Under the pieces are notes generated by a model. It saw nothing but the letters and a program-made list of their open reading frames with translations, made no database searches and was not told the DNA's origin. Source: Hydractinia symbiolongicarpus (Eukaryota > Cnidaria > Hydrozoa > Anthoathecata > Hydractiniidae). Taken from it: a stretch of 64,000 nucleotides of DNA. Shown piece after piece: positions 23,166-36,000 of this stretch; within the stretch, counting starts at the first letter, position 1; the number at the start of each line of letters is the position of its first letter. A program made the position numbers and the translations under genes. The stretch lies in assembly GCF_029227915.1 (NCBI RefSeq), contig NC_079875.1:9295001-9359000 (forward strand), read 5' to 3'.

Positions 23166-24032
23166 ATATAATACAATAATAACTGAATACTGCAAAATAT
23201 TGCCAAATGTGTAAAGCACTGACTTGCATGGGTTGATCACAAAATTATAATTCGAAGCCTTTGCATTAGTCACTATTTCACTTCGCTTCCATAGTTTGTT
23301 ACCGTTTTTTAAACATTTTGAATCAAGGAAAACTTATTACCACAGTTTTTGATGATAACAATCAATTTTTTAATGGTAGTGAATTCGAAAAATGGTCTGT
23401 TGAGACAGACAAAGATTTACAGGGTATCAGTAGATTTACTTGATCAGCATTTTAATACACTGCTTCTATTATGACTAAAAAATGTACACATTAGCATATT
23501 CATTTAAACTTAAGGAGAGAAACTTCAAGTAGGAGTTGAGGCCATGAAAGATAAAAAGTTTATCTCACCAGGAAAAGCGTAACACAAACATGCTGAATTC
23601 TTTTTCATTTTTTTGTAGAAAAATTTGAATTGTTGCCATTATGCAAAGGTTCTTTACAAAATGGCCATTTTTTTTCTTTTTTCCTATAGTCACTGGCTTA
23701 GACAGATTTGGAATTGTTCTGATGGCAATAGCATTTAGAAGCAAGCAATACATAAACAAACTGTGCATTGTTGGTTGCATTGTAGCAACTGTAGAAACAA
23801 TTTTAAATCTTCTTTATTGAAGAATAAGTTTTACCAATTTTCACACAACATTCTTTGTTGTTTCTATTTTCTTTGTGTATTGTTTTTGGGAAATTATGTA
23901 AACGTTTATGTCATGCTATCATCTGTATATATAGTATTTTGTTTGTTTTAAGAGTGTATTAAAACATCTTTGTTTTAGCATTTGTTTAAATAAATTTTAT
24001 TTTTTAATAAAGAAGTTTTTTTTACTTTCCAG

Positions 24033-24082
24033 GAATGCTCTCTACACCATGGTTGTGTCAAGGAGATAAATAATTAAACAAA
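24033..24082 (+). promoter_or_regulatory. 5' UTR part of DENND4 with a short upstream ORF
   Basis: A good 3' splice site (TTTACTTTCCAG ending 24032) precedes 50 untranslated bases, so at least one non-coding 5' exon lies upstream. The segment contains ATG at 24049 with a 6-codon frame ending TAA at 24067-24069, out of frame with the main start at 24083. Such an upstream frame may damp translation; this is inferred only. Confidence 0.6.
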
Positions 24083-27000
24083 ATGGTTGATGACTCTTCT
24101 CCCCAGGTGGCAAATTATTTTGTCTCCGCTGGTTTAAATGATTTAAAGAAACCAGAATGTGATGCAGAGACCTTGGAACCAATCACCGACCTTGCCGTTA
24201 TTTTTAAAAGTCTTGGTGAAGAACCACCACCTGGGTATACTTGCATTGAAAATACACCAAATGGTTTGACTGCTGATTTGAATCATGGTTCCATCCGTAC
24301 ACCACCATGCTTTATCTGCTACAGACGGGGAAGAGATAAACCACCCCTTACTGACATTGGGTAATTATATTTATTATTCTTATTATGGGACCCTGTGTCA
24401 TGACTAACTTATGTTATTTTGGTTCTGTCATTCACACTCAAATATATAAAGAGAATATAGATGGTTTGCAGCTTTTTATAACTATCAGTTTTTTGGTAAG
24501 AGCAGCTCCATTTTTTTAATTCATTAATGCATTACCATTTTCTACTGTAGAGTTTTGTATGAGGGTAAGCAACGTCTTATGCATGGATGTGATATTGTCC
24601 ACAAGACTCCAACTAAACAAGTAGCTAATGTTAATAATGGCAGCAACATGAGAATTTTTATAACGTATCGAAGAGCGTCTCCACAGTTTGCTCATTCATC
24701 GTTAGCTGTCATTGAAATATGTGTCATTATTGCAAACAAGGTAAGTTTTGTTTTATTTAGAGCCTTTCAATCTCACTATGTGTTCAAATTTGTCTGATAG
24801 CAGTGCTTTTGTAATTTAGGGTGAAAAACCACCACATGCTTTCTGTTTGATTGAGAAAAACTTAAACCAAGGATTAGTTGGGTCTGAAGTATATCTTTGT
24901 TACCGCAAATCTTTAGCACGGACAAACTCTCTGTCTTATCCTGCAGGTAATATTCAGACATTTTTCGTTATTGTGGCTAATCTTCATAACTACAATAATT
25001 CTTTAATTTATTTGATTAGAAAGGCAAATATTCAAAGAAATAAACTTTGAATGGCATGCCATGTGCTGTCCCTAAAAACCAATAATTGTATATATATATA
25101 TATATATATACATCTTAAACCCTGATCAAAAAATGTATATAATGTATAAATAATATATAATAAATATACAAGTAATAGCCTGTAACTTTTAACCAACCAC
25201 TTGTCTCTGATCATTTATATTTAATCATAATTTGTACTAACATTGTTGTTTAAGTACATGATGCGTGTTTATTTAGAAATGATCAGCAGATATCCGTCTG
25301 TTGATTGTGATGCTTTTCCACTTCCTGATGAAGTTGCTTTGTTCTGCATGCCTCTTGGTGCTGTCGTAGAGTGTTGGCCTGAAAAATCTCAGCCACCATT
25401 GCCTATTTTTTCAACATTTGCATTAACAGATGCGAAAGGGGAAAAGGTTGGTGTTTTTGGTTAAGTTTTTTTACAAAGACATGGTGAAAAAAAATTAGGT
25501 TGTGTTTTTTCGAGGGTAGCATAGTTAATGATATTACTGATTTACTAGTCATTAACCCGTGGAAAAATCCACAGGGTCACCCGTCCTTTATATATTGCAC
25601 TTCGTGTATTCGTAACAAAAAGACAAACAGATGCACAAACAGACAGACGACAGCTATTATTATAGAGACTAGTGGCTAGCTTGTAAAGAATCCTTGTTCA
25701 AATTAAAGAAATCAATCTGTAACAAACAAAATACAGCTATTTTATGCAGGTGTTATTAAAATGGAAAACTTTTGAGATTTTAAATGAACAATTTAAAACT
25801 AAATAGAGTTAGAATTAAAAGTAAGTGCAGTGTAGACACTCAGGTTGACCTTAGGTAATTATTTTTGTTTGCTAATACTAAAAAAAATTTTGGTCAATTG
25901 GTCAGCAAATATTTATATTGGCTAATCACTTTTAACCAGGCAAAGGAAAATTTACTACATGCTCAAATCAATATTTTCCTATGTCTGCAATTTTGCTTTG
26001 CTTGCTCCTACAGCTATAGTTTATAAGTGCAAAGTTGATTTTAGTAAACACAGTGCTTCAATTATGACATATACAAATTGCTTGTTTTTATGCACACATT
26101 GTTTTATCAGATTTATGGTGCTGGTGTCACATTTTTTGAAGAGCTGCAGAAGGAGAAGTTTACTGATGATGTGTACAAACTAATTCAACAACAGAAAAAG
26201 GTAAAACGATCTGTTTTATAGTTGCTTTTGTAATTTCTATAGATCGTTTACAGGCTAATTTTATGAAAAGTGGTACATTTAGAAATTTCCACCACTCTGT
26301 TTTATTTAGAATCACAGAGGCGAAAAGAAATTAGTTGCACAAACTAATAAAAGCATTTGTTTGTTATCACGTTATCCTTTTTTTGATGCTTTTCGACGCT
26401 TCTTGATGTCATTGTACAGACTAACAGTGTCTGGAAAACAAAGTATTCCAATTGAAAGGTATTTTCCAATGTATTTGTTTAAAAGCGGGTGTATAATGCA
26501 AAGGAAAGGTCAAAATTATGTAGAAGGAATTAACAACAGTAAATATCAGCATTTACATATTTATTTTCAACACTGCTTCTATTTTTAAGAAAACATTGCC
26601 TTAAATGAAGAATCAGTTTGTGCATATCACTTTATAACAAACTAAGTTCATTTTTTTTGTATAGAAATTATTTATCTTTTTAATGTTGTTTTTTAGATAT
26701 ATCTCCCACTTTATGCGTAATGTTCCCTTCCCAACACCTCAGAAACCAATAGTATATGTACAGGTACGCTGGATAGAATTTGACATTTTTCTGAAAGCAT
26801 GTCAAAAGCCTTATTTTTTAATTTAAAAATAGCTTTCATAAATAATTACTGCAGGTATATGTTAAAATCGACATCTTATTTTATTATTTTTTATGCATTT
26901 TTTATATACAATGGCAGAAGTTCTGAAAATAAATATTTATATTCACCAAAATTGTATTCACACTACATACAATAATTTTTATAGATCACTCATGAAGGGT

Positions 27001-30000
27001 TTGAATTACAAGAACCATCCCGAGGACCATTACCAGTCAGGTAAGAACGAAGTCAGATCTTGTTTGCAACATGTTTTTTTGTAGCCATAGTTTTATAAAA
27101 CTGATTTTTTAATAAGTGCTTTGCAAATTTCGAGGGGCATACTGGCTAAGAGTTTCTCCAGGAAATACCAAGCTAAAATATATATGTTTGTTTTTCCAAA
27201 AGAGGTGTCAGATATTTTTTCTCTGCAATGTGTCCTGTTAAAAAAAAGAAAGAATTGTAAATTACAAATTACAAATTGCAATCAAAAGAGAGAAAGTGAA
27301 GATTTTTAATATTTTTTACTTTGAATTTAGTGGGGCATCTTTTACTGCATTGTTACGATGTCTTGGAACTGACAACACGTTGGTATTGTTGTACTGCATT
27401 CTAACAGAGCAGAAGATTCTAGTGCATTCTTTGAGACCTGCCTTGCTGACAAGTGTGGGTGAAGCCTTAATATCGGTATGAGCAATAGACAATTACTATT
27501 TATTCACAAACTTAAAACATATAATGTGGAGAGAAGCATATTGTGAAAGATGTGTTCAATATAAAACTGCATCACATAAGAATGGAAAAACATTGATAAA
27601 AGAATGAATAATATTATGTATTTTCCTGATTGATCTTGTTCTTAATAATTTAATGCTTTGTTTTTAGTTGATTTTCCCATTTCAATGGAAGTGTCCATAT
27701 ATTCCATTATGTCCACTGAAACTGGCAGACGTACTGTTTGCTCCTTTTCCATTTATATATGGTATGTTTTCTAAACTTTTGTTCTATGTCACATGAAAGA
27801 AAACCTGTACCTGGATGAGAAAATGTCATGTGATTAAAATTAATTGTTTATTTTACAAATTATGCTAAATCAACACAAATTTCTTCTTAGACAAAGTTTT
27901 TGTTCTCCTAAATACAATGGCTAGTGAATTCCAAATGTTAAATGAAAAATGTATGAGAAGAAAATTTACTACATAGAAAGAGGACACTGTAGTATCTGTA
28001 ATAAAAGTAACTACAACTTTCTGGGCTGGCATGTTAATTACTTTCCTGGTACCAAAAATGACATATATGGGGCTTTATAGCAGACTGGTCCCAAGCAGAT
28101 GTTTGCATAACATCACAATTTCTTTTTAGAGGAATAAAAAATGAATGATTTTTGATTTAGCCATATTTTCCTTACTAAAAAATGACTCATTAAAAAATAC
28201 TTTATATTACTTGTCTATTTGCAACATGGGTGGCTAATTCATTTATATATGTCATAATATGAACAGCCCTAACTTAGGGAGTAGCTTCTAAAATGAAAAA
28301 CTGATAACTAAAATATATTTTTGTGATAGTTGTAGGGTTGTATTCCCAGTAAATATCATGGGAAGCCTTTACTAATATCTAAAAAATTAATTGTTTACAT
28401 TTTCACTAGGTATTGATTCTCGTTATTTTGATCAATCAAGTCCACCGAAAGATGTTACTTGTGTTGATCTTGATACTAATATGATAACTCAGTAAGACTT
28501 TCTTAGTCATGTATTATGGACTGTTTGCTTTATGTTTGTTGCTAAAGTAGGAAGACAGGGTTTAAAGTAACTAACACAGAAAAACGGTCAACCACAAACA
28601 AAACAGGGTTATTTTTTTAAGACTGTATACAGCAATCAATCTGTTTTTTGTTGCAATTTCTACTGTCATAAATTTGTAATTTGCCCACACTGTGAACAGA
28701 TTTTTATTACAGGGCTGTTGATCCGAAAGAATCAAAGTCAGCTACATGGAAGTCCTTGCCAAAGGTAAATTTCATTATTGTTTTTTATGCTCATCCATGA
28801 AAGTACATAGTTAAGTTGGAAATGAAACTTCTATTTAGAAACCTGGAAAAATTATCAAAGATCGACTTGATGAGCTGTTTCTACAACTTTATCAAGGTAA
28901 CTCATAGTTAAAGTTGTGTAAATTTCTTGCATTTCCATTGGAAATTAATTACATGCTAACAATTGAAACTGAAATTAGTAAAAAGGCAATTTAAAATTCC
29001 GTAAAAGTTTGTAAATTGTATTTGTTATTATACTTTAGCTGTATAGTCGTTTTCTGCTGCAAATTATTTTCTAAGCTTAACAAAGTGTAATGTCCAGCTA
29101 GAAAAAAATCTTTTAACATTTTGTTTTTTTTGTTTGTTTCTTTTAATGTATGATTTTGTTGGTTTTGTTGATTAAAGGTGAGTTTCCACTTACATAAAAA
29201 ATGATCTCAAATCATTTGATATCAATTGATGTGAAAGCAGGATTGCTTCTTACTTTTTGTTGATTGATTTGATCAATTTCGTCTAAGTGGAAACCCAAAG
29301 TGTAAATAAGTGAAAAAAGCATTCAACTTAAATGATACTGGTCCATTTTACTGTTGCACTGTAGTGTATGTATTAATAACAATTGAATATGAAATATATG
29401 AAACTAACACTTGCTGAATTCAGAATTGCTTAACTTGTTAAAATCTCATTTTTCTCAGTTGCAAATGAAGACAGTAACACAGCTGTGGAAATGGCACCAT
29501 TGGATGATCTATCCTCAGCTAAGAAAAAAGTTAGTTGTGGTATCCCCATTATTAGTAACATCGGATGCAAGCTTTGTTTTAATTGAAACTTTTTTATTCA
29601 GAACTACATAGAAGTTAATATCAGAGAAGCATTCCTGCGGTTCCATGCTCAAATTCTGAAGGGTTACAAGTAGGTTCAGTTTTTTATCATTGTTTGAGTT
29701 TCCTTAATTCAACATAATTTTTTTGCCTGTTTTGCAATTTTTGTTAGCAAGTTCGATTTAAAATAAAAAAAGGATAAAGGGATTTAATGTTTAATTCTGC
29801 GTGTACAACATTCAACTTGTTGAAGTAGCTTATTTGATACATTGAAGTGTTTACTGTTTTTTAAAACTTTTTAAGCACTATCAACAATCTTTTAGTGAAA
29901 ATAGTGTGTTTATTAATAATTGAAGAAAATGGAACATTCATGTCTGCAAGACTGTGGTTGTGTTAAAAATCGAAATGTAAAAGATAAATAAATTTTTTGT

Positions 30001-33000
30001 ACTTTAAGGCATTTTGGGAAACGGTTGTAAAGTAAATAATGATACTGAAGGTGGGTGGTATATCAGTCATTCCTGTTTCATTTTTTTGTCATATGAGCGT
30101 GCATTAACGCATTTACAAAAAAATAGAAAATCTTTTTACACATACACGTTTAAAATCTGCATGGTCAGTACGTTGTTGCTAACATTTAAAAGAAAATGAA
30201 AAATCTATGCAGGCTATGCAGTGTTTAGGAAACAATAGAAACCTATGATTTTTATTACTGGTCACTGGTACTGAAAATTAGATTGTTTTATAAACGGTGA
30301 TGTCTGGCATGTTTTCATTTTATTTTTGTTCACGATGCCAATGTCTGTTAATTGTTGTGTGTCAAGATTTTATTCAACATTATCAGATGCTGATATATCC
30401 TCTACCTTGAAAAATATTCCTTTATGTTTTTGATGTTTTAGACAATTTCTGCTACCTATCACATCACGGCCAGATATTGGATCTCGCGATCTTACAACTT
30501 TATTTGACTTACAGGGTAATCTTTTTTTGTCTTGTTTAACATATTGCAATTTTTAAAAATAAATGCATATGGAGTAATAGATAGGTGGGAAATCAAACTT
30601 CACACATTTCAAGGAAAAACTTGTTATTTTATTTGTTTTTTACCATGAAGCTCGTAATATATTCATCATTATGTTTTGTTGTAGAACCTGATAATATGGC
30701 AATTAAGTTGTTGTTTTTTGATTAGGTTTTGTTAGGAGTCGTCCAAGAGGAACCGAGAGATTCTTTCAGCTGCTCACCAGAACTCAACTTTTTAGCCACT
30801 TTATCGAAACTCGTTCGTTATCATCCAGCAATGACGCAGTATTGGCATTTTTTGATGAATGTATTGAAAAAGTAATATTTCTTAATTTTTTTTGTTATTA
30901 TTTTCTGGTTATTTTAAAACAATAGTAATAAGACCATTTTTTGCTACAAAAATGTCTTGACATGCTCCGGTATTTCTGATACTCCAGTATACAGTGCAGG
31001 TTTTGTAATTTCTCCTAAGGTATATTAAAAAAATTGCGAACAGGATATTTAACGAATTCGAGAAATTCCACAATTTTTCTAATCCAATATCCAATTCAGT
31101 TGTTTGCGAAAAAAATTCTAAAATAGTTACATTCAAGGTAAAAATAAACTTCTAAGGACTTCAGGGGATAGGTAGGTCGGATTTTCTTGAGAGTAAACAC
31201 CAGATTTGCAAAAATTTGTTCTTGAATAACGAAAAGAAAAAAGAATTTGTGAAAATTCCCACCTTGGAAAAATAGTTCTGTTAACATGAGAAATAAGACA
31301 AGCACTATCAATCTGGATATTTTATACTGTTTCTTGTTATTAGCGTGTCTTTAGTGTCGCCAGTTTGGCTTATTATTAGGTCAGATTGAAAACATAAACT
31401 ACCCACACTAAATTGGAGTAACTAGATATACAATCTTTTACTTTATTTCTAGTGTGAGACTAATGGAAGATTACTACATTCAAATGCAGGGAGTGGAAGG
31501 TAAGAAATTCCACAGTTTTTCAGTCTCATAAGTGTAGGAGTGTTTAACACTGTAGGGAAACATGCTCCCGGTTTAGTTGCAGTAAAAATAGGTCTATTTC
31601 CCACCAAAATAACAGGGTAATAACACCTTTAAAGTATGTCCACCATTATTCTGAATTATCAATTGTTTTTTTTTAGTTTTACAACAGTCGTTGTGACAGC
31701 ACCAGACCTATTAGGCTTACCACCTGGTGAAATGTACAAGTAGGTATTTTGTTGTAAAGATGTTGTAAACAAAAAGAAACCTTAACCATCATTTTGCCAT
31801 GTTGCCATTGTATTGTTATGCATGCTATTTTTCTGTAACATAATTGTCTCCTTGTTTGTTTGCTTTTTCATCATGTTTTTTTCATTATTCTGTTTCATTT
31901 ATTAAGTAAAGGATCACTACAACACATGTCAAATAACTTTGGAGTTTATTATTTAAATGTTTTTACTCGTTCGTTCATTCGTTCGTTCGTTCGTTCGTTC
32001 GTTCGTTCGTTCGTTCGTTCGTTCGTTCGTTCGTTCGTTCGTTCGTTCGTTCGTTCGTTCGTTCGTTCGTTCGTTCGTTCGTTCGTTCGTTCGTTCGTTC
32101 GTTCGTTCGTTCGTTCGTTCGTTCGTTCGTTCGTTCGTTCGTTCGTTCGTTCGTTCGTTCGTTCGTTCTGCCATTTATCTATTTATTTATTACTTAGATA
32201 TAACGGTTTCCCGAAGTTACGCGAGGATTTGTTTGCTGCTGTGAACCCGACTCTACTCAATTTGAAATCAACAAATACAACGACTCCACCTCGATCACCT
32301 ATGGTTGGAAGAACTATACATGAAAGACAACAGGGATCAATTGTTAGTTACATTCTTTCTTAAGATAAAAATGTTAGTTTTGATGAAAATAAACTTGTAA
32401 AAATCCAAGAATATTGGAATTCTGCTTAAATAAAATTTCCCACATAATAAGACAACTGGTATACAAGTTGGTTGGTTATTTTTAAAAACCTGTTTCTTTT
32501 AGAAAAAAATTTACTGGTGTTAAAAAACCTCACCAACTAGATAGCTAGCTTTTAGAAATCATGATTTTTTGTTTCTAGCCATGATCAAAGTTACTTTAAA
32601 CTGGGCTTTGTCTATTTACAAAGTAGCCTTGCTTTAAAATTATCTCTATTATACAATTTACTATTTTTTTTTTAATTAATTTCAAGTTAAAGGTAACTTG
32701 TGTAATTAAAAGCTGGTGTAATTATTTTTATTTTTTCATTTTAGAGTGCGAAAAAACAAGCCAACAGTCCAACTCTATGGGCAAGGTAAGTTTTATGTTT
32801 ATTTCTTTCTAATAATACGTTATACCTTAGGTTTTCAGGTATTCCTCCGAATTGACATATTTAATAACTTAATTGATATATCAAATTCTTGCTTGAAAAT
32901 ATTTTACCTTTATTGACGGGGCGTTCGCCAGCTTTTATTTTGCCCAATAGATGGATAATTCCCAATTGAATTGGAACTAGTTGAATTTCCCAACCATCTA

Positions 33001-36000
33001 TTTTTTTAATGACTTATTTTCCCTTGATGTTCTCGTTTTTCAAAACCTACCTGACAAAGTCAGTCAAAAACTTTTTTATTGCATACGTGTTTTCAGTTTT
33101 TATTTATCAAAGCATGAAACAATGAAATGGTTGGCATTTAATGATTTGATTGATATTCGATCGATGTTGCAAGAAATTTGTTTCGGAAGAACTGTTTCAG
33201 GCATCTGAAACAGTTCTTTCCTTAGAAGACTCTTAGAGAACTTCCTGGTTGGAGACTAACAGTCTTAAATATGAATTTATAGTTAACACCCTGTGTAAAA
33301 GTATCTTAGCCCTACTAGCTAGTTAGTAATTACTAGCAGTTGTAAATTACGGCGTGTCTCTCATAGATGTTTGTTGGGTCATTGCTATACTATATGGTTC
33401 ATCCATCTACCAGCTTATGTAAAGTTTCATTACAATAAAGAAAATATTTTGTGGAAAGCCTTTGAGGTATAAAATTTTAAATGTTTTAGACTACAAATTT
33501 TGAATTAGATAAGGCACAATGTTCAAATACTTTAGAGAATTGTTTCTATTTTCAATTGATCGTTTTTGTTTTAGGGATTTTCACTCCCAGAATTTAACGA
33601 TTAATAATAAAATTTGCCACTACACTCTTTGTTTAGTTTTTTCTACAAAAATACGTGCATTTCTGTTGTGATTTTTTAATGTAACCTTTATTACATTCAG
33701 GTCCTGCAGAAGATCAGTGAGACTAAGGCAAAATTACCAGACGAAGTAAGTTCTTATCGGATATGCAGTTAGATTTTTCACATTTTTTAACCTTTTGACA
33801 TTTGTCATGCTTTCTCATTTATCTGCCTGTCTTAAGTGACTGTGTAAACACTCTAAGTTTGTTAATAAAGATAGTTCAAATGCTTAGGAAAAGATAGATC
33901 AAAGATAGGTCAAAATGGGGTGCTTATCATACAAAACCCAAAACGTCCTAAAAAACCTGTGTCTGTGAAGAAATACTGCTGTTTTACCATAATGGTCGAC
34001 CTTTAGTGAAAAAAATATTGACAATGTTATTACGAAATTTGGCGATGTTTAAGCTCTTTACGCTCACATTTTAAAGCAAAATGCGTCGAAATACCGAGAC
34101 TGATATTGAATGCTTAACGTAAACAAAATTTTTATATCACCTTGTCTAAGTATAAATTGTTTAGTTTGTTTCTTAGTTGTTATTAATTTTTTTCTCAGGT
34201 TTGTTATCGTGTTCTGATGCAGCTCTCTGGACAGTTCGACCATCCAGCGTTAGCAGTGAAAGTGTTGTTTGAAATGAAAAGAGTCGGCATACAACCAAAT
34301 GCTGTCACATGGGGCTTCTATCATAGGGTAAGTGTCACGTAGAGCTTCTATGATAAGGTGAATGTGGCATGGGGCTTCTATGATAGGGTAAGTGTAACAG
34401 GGGGTGACTATCAGGGTAAGTGTTACATGGGGCTACTATCATAGGATTATTGTCACATAGGACTAGTGTCATAGGGGAAGAGTAGTCACTAAAGTGCATT
34501 TTATTATTCCTTTTAGCTCCAATAGGAACTTCGTCCCTGTTTGCCATTTTTTTAATCTAGGAAAATCATCCCATTTTTACTTTCGTCACCTCTGTATAAC
34601 TGTACTTAGATTGAAATTCCGTCCTATGATAACTTTTTGCTATCCTTCTGACAAGCCTGTTTCTACTAGGCTGTGTATTCCGAGCAAAATAGTGAGCAAA
34701 ATAATTTCTAAGATTATTGACCATCAGAGTTTTTTGCTGCACCGTATGTTTTTCCAGTTAGTTAGAATCTTTTATTTTCTCACTTCGTGGATAATATCGC
34801 CCTTGGTGAGGTTAGTGTAAGCAGAATTGGCCTAATTTTAGAATGTTTCTGTATGTTATTTAAAATCGTGTCTATGTTTATTGAATTAGAGATTGCACTG
34901 TGGAAACAACTCGCTGGTTTTGTCACAACGTCTTAAAAATATAGGAACACTACTTTGATTTCATTTTCAGGCAGTGCTTGATGGAAAATGGCTACCTGAG
35001 AAAATCCGAAGATCTCCTAAGCAACTGTGGAACAGACTTCGTATTGCTCTTATGGCGATGCATGCTTTTCAAAAAACTATTATGCTGAAAAGAAACAACA
35101 GTGGAAAAAATCTCTTGATTAACTTATCTGACTCAGACGAGAACTTAAGGAAAGATGCAAATTTGCTGATACCATTGGAAACATCTAGTGTTGGCACGGG
35201 ATCGGATGGAGGCTATAGTTCAGGACTACTGTCAACGGAGGACTTAAGTCGTCAACAACCTGTTGCTGGAGGTAATAGATTAAAGGAAGTGTAATTAAGC
35301 CCTTGGTGATAGCTGAAGTATTTTTGTTAAGTTGTTTAAATAATTTTCTGACAACTATTTCCTAGCTTGTTTTGTATTTAACCTGTTCCGTTTTGTGTCT
35401 TAGGATTAATAGATCTTGGGACAGCATTATCAGATCTATCAATCAATTCACACAGCAATCAAGATCTGTCGGCAGTCAAAAGTCACCGACGTAATTTTAG
35501 CATGTCTAGTCAAACATCAGAAAGTGATAACGAATTCACCAACGCTCCAGCGTCAATCACCCGTACAACACGTCGTCTTAGTGAGACATCAATTGGTTCT
35601 AATTTAAGCAATAACGCCGGCAACAATAACAGTCATATTATCGTCTGCCACGATGGCTCATGGCAAGATCTGGGTAGTTCCTCACATCAAGGTTCAGCGT
35701 CAGATTTATACGACGAAATAGGTCCACCTTCTGTTAAAGGTGTTAGTACAAAGTCCGACATAGCTCTTGAAGCTGTTATATGTAGTTGTCAAATCTGCAC
35801 GACGTGCGACAAAGTTATATATGATGAAGAAGTCATGGGAGCATGGAGTGCTGATGATTCGAACTTGAACATTTTGTAAGTTAAGTACCTTCTTCCTTCT
35901 ATTTACAGCCTGTTCATAACTCCATGTTTTTCTTTTGTGGCATTATTGCTTACATTTTCCTTGTCAAACTCAGAAAATAATGACAAACGCCCACCATTTC

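Larger units (their letters stand above)
14753..24032. other. Intergenic region METTL3-DENND4 (no gene recognised)
   Basis: About 9.3 kb without a supportable gene. Open frames such as 15172-15468, 16729-16968 and 20170-20370 show no domain or splice support. The region holds two MITEs, a reverse copy of the composite repeat, hairpins, and two GTGTGCGCATGCGCC-type palindromes (16835-16850 and, inverted, 20429-20444). These resemble NRF1-type sites and may mark promoters. The first exon and promoter of DENND4 should lie near its right end. Confidence 0.5.

Noticed and set aside
31860-32363. 167-codon poly-SFVR frame and its antisense TNER frames
   Set aside because: Produced by the TTCG microsatellite; only its right end (32198-32342) is a real DENND4 exon.
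34335-34547. Minus-strand 70-residue frame with repeated HSPYHRSP
   Set aside because: Shadow of the exon 24-derived tandem repeat.
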